Shown here: piece by piece, positions 1 through 8,022 of the stretch | Numbering within the stretch: the stretch's first letter is position 1 | Layout of the letters: the number at the start of each line of letters is the position of its first letter | From: Eubacteriales bacterium mix99 | GTDB lineage: Bacteria; Bacillota; Clostridia; Caldicoprobacterales; DTU083 | Direction: 5' to 3' | DNA length: 64,000 nucleotides | Assembly: GCA_038396605.1 (NCBI GenBank) | Contig: CP121690.1 | Span: 900,500 to 964,499 of the forward strand | The notes under the pieces: model-generated | What the model was told of the DNA's origin: nothing | Databases searched by the model: none | Seen by the model: only the letters and a program-made list of their open reading frames with translations | Position numbers and translations under genes: made by a program

Positions 1-415
1 CAAGACCTTTTTTGAATCAACCATTCCAAAGGAATTACTGGAAGCTGCTTCGATAGACGGCTGCCCCAATGGAAAGTTCTTTTTCAGAATCGTTCTCCCG
101 CTTTCCAAACCTATCGTAGCCGTGGTCACACTTACCTATGCCATAAGCCATTGGAATTCCTTTTTTAATGGCTTGATTTACTTAAGCAATCAGAGTCTTT
201 ATCCTCTGCAACTGGTACTGCGTGAGATCCTGATCAGCAGTCAGCTGGTTCAGGGCGAAAATGTTGATCCCGATTCCATTGTTGAGCTGATGCGGGTTGC
301 AGGTACGATTAAATATGGTGTAATCATCGTGTCCTCTCTCCCTGTATTGATAATCTATCCGTTTTTACAAAAGTATTTTACAAAAGGTATCATGATAGGC
401 AGTATAAAAGGATGA
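1..415 (+). CDS. Carbohydrate ABC transporter permease, LplC/YtcP type (5' end missing)
   Basis: C-terminal part of an inner-membrane permease of a sugar/oligosaccharide ABC importer; the reading frame is open from base 2, so the start lies outside the window. It carries the EAA loop that contacts the ATPase (ELLEAASIDGCPNGKFFFRI) and ends in the family's usual KYFTKGIMIGSIKG tail. It closely resembles the permease at 47147-48061 (shared HWNS-FN-LIYL and LYPLQL-LR-ILI segments), so the two are paralogues. It is followed by its probable binding protein. No ATPase gene is nearby, which is normal for this family, where a shared MsmK-like ATPase is often used. Substrate unknown. Confidence 0.9.
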   Translation, partial: KTFFESTIPKELLEAASIDGCPNGKFFFRIVLPLSKPIVAVVTLTYAISHWNSFFNGLIYLSNQSLYPLQLVLREILISSQLVQGENVDPDSIVELMRVAGTIKYGVIIVSSLPVLIIYPFLQKYFTKGIMIGSIKG

Positions 416-561
416 GAAGGATATGGAAATGGTTCGGACGGGTATGCTGCCTGTCAATAAGGAGGTGATAGCATTTCATAGCATATATCCATTTATCCGG
501 GAGTTCACCATATTCCATCTTAAGACATCTTTATCAGGTAAAAATTGAAAGGAGTATCGTC

Positions 562-2160
562 ATGAAATTGAAAAAGTTTATTGCCTGCGGCCTGACGTTT
601 CTGTTGATGGTATCTGCATTCGGATGCTCCGATAAAAAAGCATCAAAAGATGCCGATGCATCAACAGATGTTCCAAAAAACATGAACGCAGCAGATCTTC
701 CGATCTTAAAAACACCCGAAACATACACCATCGCAATCAAGAAGGATGCTCAATCCGCCAAAAATCAAAGTGAAAAGGAATGTTCCATATACAGTGAGAA
801 AAAAACCAATGTTAAAGTAAATTGGAACGAGATACCTTCAAGCGGCTGGACGGAAAAAACCAATGTGATGTTTGCATCAGGCGATCTGCCTGACGCTTTT
901 GCCGGCGGTGTTGATGTCGTAAAGAATATGAAGTCCCTGGTCGCCCTGAACCCGTTGATCGAAAAGTATGGTCCTCATATCAGGAAGATGTTCAACAAAG
1001 TAGAAGGCCTCAAAAAGGCGGAAACTGCTCCGGATGGGAAAATCTATTCCCTTCCTGCAGGGGACAACAGTCCTAAAAACCTTGTCACGGATAACCTGTA
1101 CGTAAACCAGAACTGGCTCACCAGGCTTAATCTTAAAATCCCTGCCACTTTGGAAGAATTCTACGATGTTCTCAAGGCATTCAAAACAAGGGATCCAAAT
1201 GGGAATGGAAAAGCAGATGAAATTCCACTGGCCGTGTCAGAGGCTTACTACGCCAGTAAGCTTGACTGTTTGTACGGAATGTTCGGTACCCTTGGCAACT
1301 CCAGTTATATCCGTATTGAAGACGGGAAATGCATCTTTACCCCGGCAGAAGAAGGATATTATGAAGGGCTGAAGTTCTTCCATAAACTTTATTCCGAGAA
1401 ATTGATGAATCAGGATTACTTTACCGAAAGCATGGATCAGTTTACCGCCAAAGGCTTTGGCCCTGAAACGACCGAAGGTTTTGTAATGAGCTGGACCCCC
1501 AACAATATCATGGAAGAGGAAAGAAGCCACTCATATGTACCTGTGCTGCCAATGAAGGGGCCCAAAGGGGATTCGCTATGGTATCGGTCTTCTGAACCAC
1601 TTGGCGGCATGTCCGCTTTTACCATCACAACAAAATGTAAAGAACCGGCTGTTCTGCTCCGGTGGTACGATTTCCAGAACTCCAGCCTTGACATGGTTCA
1701 ACTGTGGAATTATGGCCCGGAAGGAAGCGGCTGCTGGAGAAAACTTGATGATGGAAAATGGGAAGTTACTGAGGATAATGTTCCGGAAGGGACTTCGATA
1801 ACCGCGTACCGGCGTACCATTGGTACGGTTGGAACGGTAACCTACAATATCTATTGCGACCCGGATGTAGAGGCTTATGAGAATGATCAGAGAACAAAGA
1901 AAAAGATTGAAACAGTAGAAGCCACACTGCCCTTTACTCCCAAAGAGGTCATGCCTGTTGGCCTGGATACTCCTGAAAATGTGGATAAAAGGAATCTGCT
2001 CTCAACCGATATTTCACACTATATGAGCCAATTTCAGGCGGATGCAATTATGAAGGGTATTAATGATAATGATTGGCAAAGCCACTTGAATAAGCTGAAA
2101 ACTCTTAAGATCAATCAGTACACGAAGCTATGGCAGGATTTCTACAATAGTCATAAATAA
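562..2160 (+). CDS. Extracellular solute-binding lipoprotein of a sugar ABC importer (LplA type)
   Basis: A 532-residue binding protein that would capture a sugar or oligosaccharide outside the membrane. Residues 1-22 form a lipoprotein signal with lipobox VSAFGC, so Cys22 is the lipidation site. The mature part has the large-family pattern (WNEIPSSGWTEKTNVMFASG early, FKTRDPNGNGKADEIPL near residue 210, a Ca-loop-like Asp/Asn motif shared with the paralogue at 45431-47074). The start has a good AAAGGAG site. It lies 146 bp downstream of the permease, and the two very likely work together. The ligand cannot be read from sequence. Confidence 0.92.
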   Translation: MKLKKFIACGLTFLLMVSAFGCSDKKASKDADASTDVPKNMNAADLPILKTPETYTIAIKKDAQSAKNQSEKECSIYSEKKTNVKVNWNEIPSSGWTEKTNVMFASGDLPDAFAGGVDVVKNMKSLVALNPLIEKYGPHIRKMFNKVEGLKKAETAPDGKIYSLPAGDNSPKNLVTDNLYVNQNWLTRLNLKIPATLEEFYDVLKAFKTRDPNGNGKADEIPLAVSEAYYASKLDCLYGMFGTLGNSSYIRIEDGKCIFTPAEEGYYEGLKFFHKLYSEKLMNQDYFTESMDQFTAKGFGPETTEGFVMSWTPNNIMEEERSHSYVPVLPMKGPKGDSLWYRSSEPLGGMSAFTITTKCKEPAVLLRWYDFQNSSLDMVQLWNYGPEGSGCWRKLDDGKWEVTEDNVPEGTSITAYRRTIGTVGTVTYNIYCDPDVEAYENDQRTKKKIETVEATLPFTPKEVMPVGLDTPENVDKRNLLSTDISHYMSQFQADAIMKGINDNDWQSHLNKLKTLKINQYTKLWQDFYNSHK

Positions 2161-2238
2161 CTGCATATAAATATTGATGAGGCAGCACGAATTGCCTCAT
2201 CAATATTCTTAATTGACAAATCATGAAAGGAGAAAACT

Positions 2239-3963
2239 ATGGGCACTTTTGATCCATTTTGCGATGACACAAACAAAAACAGCTTTCATACAGGTTATGC
2301 AACAATGAGGCGCCTGGGCAGGAAATATCGCAAGCAAGGTTTCATAGCCTCAAATGCGCAGGGATTTGCCTCTGTTGGAGGGCCTGTGGTGGTTCAGTAT
2401 TTTCAGAATGCAAAACCTTTGGATGTGCAATACGGAACACTTGTAAAATTTAATGTTGTTACCGGAGAAGAATTCAAAAGCAACGATATTAAAGGATATC
2501 ACGGAAATTCGATGGCTTACAACAGCAGAGACGGTTATTTATATCTATGCCCTGCTGAAGACTCCGAAGGACAGGACACCAGGCAAAGAAAACAGGTTTT
2601 CAAAATAGACAGAGACTCGCTTTCAATTGTGGACATCGTCGATTTAAGCAATAAAACGAAATTAAATCCCATTCACTCAATCGGTTACGATAGTGTGGAT
2701 GACTGCATGATATTGTGCGACAGAAACACTTTGGAATTTTATGATGCAGACTGGAATCTGCTTTTCCGGGTTTCCCTTGAAGATGTATTGGGCTTTACCC
2801 CTTTGTGGATGCAGGGAATTCAGGTAAATCGCGACATTCTTTATTATATTGGCGGTCGCAAGTCGCAAATCTGGGCAATGAAGATGGACTTTGAAAGCAG
2901 GACAGTTCAATATAAAACAACGTACACATTTGATATGTGGCAGGAGAATCTATACTCAACAGGTGAAATTGAAGGCCTGGGTTTCAATCATATCACCGGA
3001 GAGATATATGTTGTTTCACACATTACAGTGGGTAATTGGGGAGGTTTCACACAGTACTTTGTTACAAACCAAAACTTTCAAGTTGCTTTCAGCAGCAGTC
3101 CCATCGTAACGATTCAAAATCCCAATGCGAATCCTGTGAACCTGTATTACGGATCAAATGATAATTACAATCCGGACGGCAGCCAAAGCAACCCATTCTC
3201 CAGTTTATTGGAAGCTGTAATTGCCATGCGTAGTCCATATACAGCGTATTATAATCTGCAAATTACAGAGGACAGCGACGAAACACTGGTACTTGCCAAT
3301 GTAAATAATGCCAGAATTACATTTAATGGGAACTGTGTCCGGGCCGTTGTAATGATCAACAGTCATAATCTCTGTTTTGCAGAGATCATCACCAATGGAA
3401 TCTCCAGCTATCACAAGGATGCGGTTTACAGCTGCCATTCAAGTTTCCGGGCTGAAAATGTGACATGCAGGAACATCCATACGGAATCAGATATTGGTTA
3501 TGGATTGTTTTTGGAACAATCCCACGCTTTTATTGCAAGTACTTCAACGTCTGTGTATGCAAAAAAGTCCATCGTTGAATCACCACAGATCCTCCTGAAC
3601 TTTTCAAAAGACGGAAAGTGCTCCATACTGCATGGATCCAAGAAAGTGGCTTGTATCTCCTCAATGGCAGATGTTGTGAATCTGACTCCTGACGACTATC
3701 CCCTATATAACTACATTCAGGTTATCATCGATATAAATCTGAATGGTTCCCGGATCATCTTTGATATGAAGAGCAAAGCCACGGATATGGCAGACTTCAT
3801 TGGTTACAGGATTCACGCAGATGTTCTGTATATGTGTGTATTTCACCTGGAAAAAGGCGATCCCGATCATTCTGCCGTAGCTCTTTATGACTTGTCAGAA
3901 GGCAGGAAGAAAGAAACAATGATTCATTCCTGGAGGATAGAAGCAGCATTGACCGATGACTAA
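2239..3963 (+). CDS. Uncharacterised beta-rich protein: propeller-like N-terminal half plus beta-helix-like C-terminal half
   Basis: 574 residues, start supported by AAAGGAG at proper spacing. I do not recognise a named family. Residues about 20-290 show repeating short strands with aromatic/Asp turns (DGYLYLCP, DRDSLSIVDIVDL, LEFYDADWNLLF, ILYYIGGRKSQIWAM, HITGEIYVVSH), suggesting a beta-propeller. From about 305 the motif YYGSNDNYNPDGSQSNPFSS followed by LLEAV resembles the entry of right-handed parallel beta-helix domains in tail-spikes and polysaccharide lyases. There is no signal peptide or membrane segment, although it follows a secreted binding protein by 78 bp. It could be a carbohydrate-active enzyme, a sugar-recognition protein, or a captured phage tail-type protein. 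Confidence 0.6.
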   Translation: MGTFDPFCDDTNKNSFHTGYATMRRLGRKYRKQGFIASNAQGFASVGGPVVVQYFQNAKPLDVQYGTLVKFNVVTGEEFKSNDIKGYHGNSMAYNSRDGYLYLCPAEDSEGQDTRQRKQVFKIDRDSLSIVDIVDLSNKTKLNPIHSIGYDSVDDCMILCDRNTLEFYDADWNLLFRVSLEDVLGFTPLWMQGIQVNRDILYYIGGRKSQIWAMKMDFESRTVQYKTTYTFDMWQENLYSTGEIEGLGFNHITGEIYVVSHITVGNWGGFTQYFVTNQNFQVAFSSSPIVTIQNPNANPVNLYYGSNDNYNPDGSQSNPFSSLLEAVIAMRSPYTAYYNLQITEDSDETLVLANVNNARITFNGNCVRAVVMINSHNLCFAEIITNGISSYHKDAVYSCHSSFRAENVTCRNIHTESDIGYGLFLEQSHAFIASTSTSVYAKKSIVESPQILLNFSKDGKCSILHGSKKVACISSMADVVNLTPDDYPLYNYIQVIIDINLNGSRIIFDMKSKATDMADFIGYRIHADVLYMCVFHLEKGDPDHSAVALYDLSEGRKKETMIHSWRIEAALTDD

Positions 3964-4082
3964 GCGGACTATTATGCGGGCCTGATATTGTCATACACCC
4001 AAAAATGTGATAAGTTTACAAAGGATAGAGGAATTTTCTAACCATCAGAGAGTCTTTAAATAAGAAAGGGACTGTTTTACTT

Positions 4083-4880
4083 ATGAAAATCTTTGCCAAT
4101 CATGCACATGTCTTCCCAACCGACATCCGTCCGGAAGGGGATATCCCGCACCTTCTGCAGCTAATGGATGAATGCGGAATTGAAAAGGCAGTGGCCTTTG
4201 CTCCCTTTTTCCCCCAATGGGGAGACCGGGAATCGGATCCGATTCATTGGCTTGCCAAAGAGATCCGCGCGCATCAGGACCGACTGACAGGCTATGCCGC
4301 CATCAATCCGGAGGGATCCGATGCCATCCACCTGCTGCTGACCGCGAAAGAACTGGGTCTCCAGGGGATAAAAATGCATCCTGCCTTTGATAAATGGAAT
4401 CTGAAATCCGAACAGGCCTACCGGTTTTATGAGAAAGCAGAAGAGCTTTCCATACCCCTGGATTTCCACACCGGCGTGCATCATTACCGGATTTCCCAAT
4501 ATCATCCGCTGTTGTTCGACGACATCGCATGTGACTTTCCAAAATTAAAACTTGTCTTTGAGCATGTGGGAGGATATCATTTCTTTCAGGATATGCTGGC
4601 AGTTTTCGCCAATCATGCCGGAAGCGGAAATTTATATGCCGGAATTGCCTCGGTACTGTCTCCTCAGAAGCAGAAATATTGGTATCTTGGTCCGGAAAAA
4701 ATCAAGGATCTCCTATGGCAGGTTGGTGAAGACTGGCTGATTTATGGCCTGGATTTCCCCTATAATAACGCGGAGGATATCAAAAACGACCTGAGACAAA
4801 TCCGCAATCTCGATATCTCAGACAGCTGCAGGGAAAAACTGCTGGGAAAAAACCTGGAACGACTGCTGACAAGCAAATGA
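4083..4880 (+). CDS. Amidohydrolase family 2 (TIM-barrel metal-dependent hydrolase)
   Basis: 265-residue cytoplasmic protein of the amidohydrolase-2 superfamily, which includes lactonases, decarboxylases and hydrolases of sugar acids and aromatic acids. Visible metal and active-site motifs in order: N-terminal HAH (residues 7-9), IKMHPAFD with the barrel His, DFHTGVHH in the middle, FEHVGG, and GLDFPYNN near the C-terminus with the catalytic Asp. Length is normal. It lies 119 bp after the beta-rich protein and may share its transcript; a hairpin with a T-rich tail follows. A role in degrading the imported sugar (for example a lactone or uronate step) is inference from context. Confidence 0.85.
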   Translation: MKIFANHAHVFPTDIRPEGDIPHLLQLMDECGIEKAVAFAPFFPQWGDRESDPIHWLAKEIRAHQDRLTGYAAINPEGSDAIHLLLTAKELGLQGIKMHPAFDKWNLKSEQAYRFYEKAEELSIPLDFHTGVHHYRISQYHPLLFDDIACDFPKLKLVFEHVGGYHFFQDMLAVFANHAGSGNLYAGIASVLSPQKQKYWYLGPEKIKDLLWQVGEDWLIYGLDFPYNNAEDIKNDLRQIRNLDISDSCREKLLGKNLERLLTSK

Positions 4881-4889
4881 CGGGAAGAA

Positions 4890-4930
4890 GGCCGGTGCCT
4901 CAGAGAGCCGGCTTTCTCCTTTTTCTTATT
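4890..4930 (+). terminator. Rho-independent terminator after the amidohydrolase
   Basis: GCCGG at 4891-4895 pairs with CCGGC at 4908-4912 around an imperfect inner stem, followed by a T-rich run (TTTCTCCTTTTTCTT). It overlaps the 3' end of the small reverse-strand ORF. Confidence 0.65.
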
Positions 4931-5007
4931 TTGGATAGGATGCGGAAAGCATGCTTTCCAATTACAAGTAGCCCATAGATGATCCATATCCAGCCTTGCC
5001 AGGACAT
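4900..5007 (-). CDS. 35-residue membrane microprotein behind an iron-box-like palindrome
   Basis: A short reverse-strand ORF beginning MSWQGWIWIIYGLLVIGK and ending in a basic tail (KIRKRRKPAL). One hydrophobic segment spans residues about 7-17, so a single-pass inner-membrane protein is likely. The ATG has a strong site (AAAAGGAGG, 7-8 bases upstream), and a perfect 18-bp palindrome shared with the feo locus lies just before that site. These two signals are why I call such a short gene. It is not preceded by another reverse-strand gene within 110 bp, so it would be a separate transcript. I do not recognise a family; a helper of iron uptake or metal-responsive peptide is inference. Confidence 0.6.
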   Translation of the reverse strand: MSWQGWIWIIYGLLVIGKHAFRILSKIRKRRKPAL

Positions 5008-5023
5008 GTATATTCCTCCTTTT

Positions 5024-5041
5024 AGTTAGATATATCTAACT
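5024..5041 (-). promoter_or_regulatory. Perfect 18-bp palindrome, candidate DtxR-type iron/manganese box
   Basis: AGTTAGATATATCTAACT reads identically on both strands. It sits directly upstream of the ribosome site of the 35-residue ORF. Near-identical palindromes occur at 19363-19380 and 20096-20117 in the feo locus, so a metal-dependent repressor is the likely binder. Confidence 0.7.
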
Positions 5042-5117
5042 TGTTCGCCGGATAAAAGGGATTCAAAGAATCCCTTTCCTATCGGAAAATTCTATCGGAA
5101 AAAGCGCCCATGAAAAG

Positions 5118-5567
5118 TCAATGGCTCTCTCCCGCACCCTTCAGCTTATCCAGTGCTTCCTCCAGCGTATGCCAGGAAAGCACAGCACATTTGACCCTTG
5201 CAGGCATGTTGGAAATATTCTTCAGGGCTATGGCGTCCTCCAGCTCTTCCAATTCCTTTTCATCGGTTACGGTTTTCCGGATCATGCCAAGAAACAATTC
5301 CGCCAGATGTTTCGCCTCAGCGGTTGATTTCCCTTCAATCAAATCCGCCATAATGGAAGCAGATGCCTGGGAAATGGCACAGCCGCTCCCCAGAATCGCG
5401 GCATTTTCAATGTTGCCGTCCTTCACCTTCAGTTCCAGACTGATATCATCCCCGCAGCTGGGATTGACTCCCCGCACTTTGACATCGGGATGTTCCAGAG
5501 GGTGCCGGTGCTTTTGGGAACGGCTGTATTCCGTTACGACTTCCGTATAGATATCACCCAACTCCAA
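5118..5567 (-). CDS. sufU: SufU-type iron-sulfur cluster scaffold / zinc-dependent sulfurtransferase
   Basis: 149 residues. SufU accepts sulfur from SufS and feeds the SufBCD scaffold in Gram-positive bacteria. The three expected cysteines are present: NPSCGD near residue 40, GSGCAIS near 63 and VKCAVLSW near 127, with the Asp after the first Cys that completes the zinc site. It begins with TTG, has a GGAGGTGG site, and overlaps the end of sufS by 14 bp, so the two are translationally coupled. Last gene of the suf operon. Confidence 0.95.
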   Translation of the reverse strand: MELGDIYTEVVTEYSRSQKHRHPLEHPDVKVRGVNPSCGDDISLELKVKDGNIENAAILGSGCAISQASASIMADLIEGKSTAEAKHLAELFLGMIRKTVTDEKELEELEDAIALKNISNMPARVKCAVLSWHTLEEALDKLKGAGESH

Positions 5568-6783
5568 CGTTCAGCCACCTCCTGACACTTTTCAGGCTTT
5601 CCGCCAGGCGGTCTATATCCTCTTCCGTGTTGTACAGGTACAGACTGGCCCGGCAGGTAGCCGTTACACCCAGACGGCACAGAAAAGGCTGGGCGCAATG
5701 ATGGCCGGAACGGACAGCAATCCCGTCTGCATTCAGTATCGTTGCAATATCATGAGGATGGGCATCCTCCATTACGAAGGAAACCACCCCGATCCGCTCC
5801 TCCGGATTGTCCGGCCCCAGGACGTGAAGATGCGGTATCGCATGCAGCTGGTCCATCAGGTAGGAGGTTAGATCCCTTTCCCCTGCGCGGACGTTTTCCA
5901 TGCCGGCCTTGTCCAGGTAGTCGATGGCGGCGGAAAGGCCCACTGCTCCTCCCACGTTCTGGGTGCCTCCTTCAAACTTTTCCGGAAGAGGGGCATAGGT
6001 GGAAGCCTGTTCCTCCACATACTCGATCATATCCCCGCCATATAGGAACGGAGGCATTTCGCGGAGCAGTTCTTCCTTTCCATAAAGTACGCCAAATCCC
6101 ATGGGCCCCAGCATTTTATGGGCGGAAAACGCAAAGAAGTCCGCATCCATGGAGGACACGTTTACAGCCATATGGGGAACACTCTGGGTTCCGTCCACGA
6201 CGACCACCGCTCCCACCTGATGCGCCCGTTCTATTATCCGTTCCACCGGATTGATGACTCCGGTCACATTGGACGCCTGCGCCACAGCTACGATTTTGGT
6301 CCGATCATTGATCTTTTCTTCGATTTCCTCCGGGATAATACGGGCTGCTTTGTCCGTATACAGATAAACCAGCTCGGCCTCCCGGGCCTTTGCCACGATC
6401 TGCCACGGCACCAGATTGCTGTGATGCTCGGAAATCGCCAGCACAACCCGGTCGCCGGAATGCAGAACGGACATTCCATAGCTCTGGGCCACCAGGTTCA
6501 GGGACTCGGTGGCACTTTTGGTAAAGATGACTTCATCCGTCTTCTCCGCTCCGATAAAGGAACGGATTCTTTCCCGCGAAGACTCCATGGCGTTGGTGGC
6601 CTTCACGCTCAGGTCGTAAATTCCCCGGTGAGGATTGGCATTGGATTTCTGATAGTACTCCATCACCGCATCCAATACCGACTGAGGCTTCTGCGTCGTG
6701 GCAGCATTGTCGAGATAGGCCAGGCGGCGGCCTTTTTCATCTTTCTCACACAGCAGCGGAAAATCATGCAGGTATTTGTTCAA
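5554..6783 (-). CDS. sufS: Cysteine desulfurase SufS
   Basis: 409-residue PLP enzyme that removes sulfur from L-cysteine and delivers it as persulfide to SufU. Seen: LDNAATTQKP near the N-terminus, HHSNLVPW, the PLP-binding lysine in FSAHKMLGPMG (about residue 222), and the catalytic cysteine in RSGHHCAQPF (about 360). Length matches group II desulfurases. The start is TTG preceded by AAAGGAGG, and it overlaps the sufD stop by 4 bp (TTGA). Fourth gene in a C-B-D-S-U order typical of clostridia. Confidence 0.97.
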   Translation of the reverse strand: MNKYLHDFPLLCEKDEKGRRLAYLDNAATTQKPQSVLDAVMEYYQKSNANPHRGIYDLSVKATNAMESSRERIRSFIGAEKTDEVIFTKSATESLNLVAQSYGMSVLHSGDRVVLAISEHHSNLVPWQIVAKAREAELVYLYTDKAARIIPEEIEEKINDRTKIVAVAQASNVTGVINPVERIIERAHQVGAVVVVDGTQSVPHMAVNVSSMDADFFAFSAHKMLGPMGFGVLYGKEELLREMPPFLYGGDMIEYVEEQASTYAPLPEKFEGGTQNVGGAVGLSAAIDYLDKAGMENVRAGERDLTSYLMDQLHAIPHLHVLGPDNPEERIGVVSFVMEDAHPHDIATILNADGIAVRSGHHCAQPFLCRLGVTATCRASLYLYNTEEDIDRLAESLKSVRRWLNVGVG

Positions 6784-8012
6784 GCCGTTTGGCCTCCTTT
6801 CTCAATGGCTTTTCGGACCTGATCCTTGATCCGGTTCTGAATGGATTCCTCCGGTATCTTCTCCACAACGGAAGAAACAGCAGCCTCTGCCAGCAGTTTT
6901 TTTGCTTCCACTTCACTGAGCCCGCGGCTCATCAGATAAAACAGAATTTTTTCATCCAGCCTGCCGGAAGACAGGGCATGATCCCCTTCCACGTTTTCCT
7001 CTCCGCAGAGCATGACCGGCGCCGACAGATTCCGCACATCGGGACTCAGCATCAGGACGTTCTCTTCCTCACGTCCCCTTGATCCGGCAGCGCCGCTGAT
7101 AAAGTCCAGCGTATCCCGGAATGTTTTCCTGCACCGCTCCAGCAGAACGCCTTTTGCGGTGATGCGGGACAAGGTTTTTTTGCCCCGGTGTTCCACGCGA
7201 TAGGACATGTCCAGCGATCGCTGCCCATCTCCCAGATAAACCGCATCCAGCTCTGCCTCGCTGCCCTCTCCCTTCAGAACGAGATTGCAGCTGGAAAAGG
7301 GATTTTTCGCTCCAATCTCCGCAAGGACGACATCCAGCCGCGCTCCTTCCTCCGCAATGCCGCCGATGGAGTCCGTATGGACCGCCATTTCCCCCAGCAC
7401 CTGCGCCTTCACCAGCTTCACATGGGCGTTCCGATGGGCAAGAATCCGGGTCCGTCCGTAATGATGGACCTTCTGTCCTTCTTCGGAGGTATAGTTTATC
7501 AGAACCGTCACCTGGGAATCTTCCTCTGCCTCGATGACGACATCGTCCACCAGATCCGGATTTTCTCCGGTCAAATGCAGATTTAGAACAATCGGGTCCT
7601 TTTCCGTATATCCTCTGGGGATCCGCAGATAATGCCGCCGGTTCGCATACTGATCCAGGAACGCACCTGCTTCCCTGGGGAGGAAAAATCCCGCAGCGTC
7701 CTCCTTCATGGGAACTTTGTCCGGGCCTTGCTCCTGAATAATCCGCTCCGATGCCGGAATCGCCGTATTCCCCGGAAAAGATCCCGGATCCGATCCGGAC
7801 ACTGTCATCCCGGCGTCATTCACATAGGAACGGCTCCAGGTACGTGTCTGCATCCTCCGGACCTTTTTTTCATGTCTCCCCAGACCCTGATGCTGTCCCA
7901 AACCCTGTTCCAACATACTCTGGTTCGGCATCTTTCCGGTTTCCTGTTTTTCCGTATCCTGCTTCAATGCGCTTTGATCCCGCGTATTATGTTTCCGTGT
8001 ATCCTGCCGCAT
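6780..8012 (-). CDS. sufD: Fe-S assembly scaffold protein SufD
   Basis: About 410 residues; partner of SufB in the SufBCD scaffold. The start is set at the ATG at 8012 because TTAGGAGGG lies just before it, 10 bp after the sufB stop; an upstream in-frame start would overlap sufB. The first 70 residues are unusually polar and Gln/Lys rich (repeated Q-D-T-K and QGLGQHQGLG), after which the normal beta-helix core begins. The C-terminal helical part has the SufB/D-shared LMSRGLSEVEAKKLL. The long polar N-terminus is longer than in most SufD proteins. Confidence 0.93.
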   Translation of the reverse strand: MRQDTRKHNTRDQSALKQDTEKQETGKMPNQSMLEQGLGQHQGLGRHEKKVRRMQTRTWSRSYVNDAGMTVSGSDPGSFPGNTAIPASERIIQEQGPDKVPMKEDAAGFFLPREAGAFLDQYANRRHYLRIPRGYTEKDPIVLNLHLTGENPDLVDDVVIEAEEDSQVTVLINYTSEEGQKVHHYGRTRILAHRNAHVKLVKAQVLGEMAVHTDSIGGIAEEGARLDVVLAEIGAKNPFSSCNLVLKGEGSEAELDAVYLGDGQRSLDMSYRVEHRGKKTLSRITAKGVLLERCRKTFRDTLDFISGAAGSRGREEENVLMLSPDVRNLSAPVMLCGEENVEGDHALSSGRLDEKILFYLMSRGLSEVEAKKLLAEAAVSSVVEKIPEESIQNRIKDQVRKAIEKGGQTA

Positions 8013-8022
8013 ATCATCCCTC

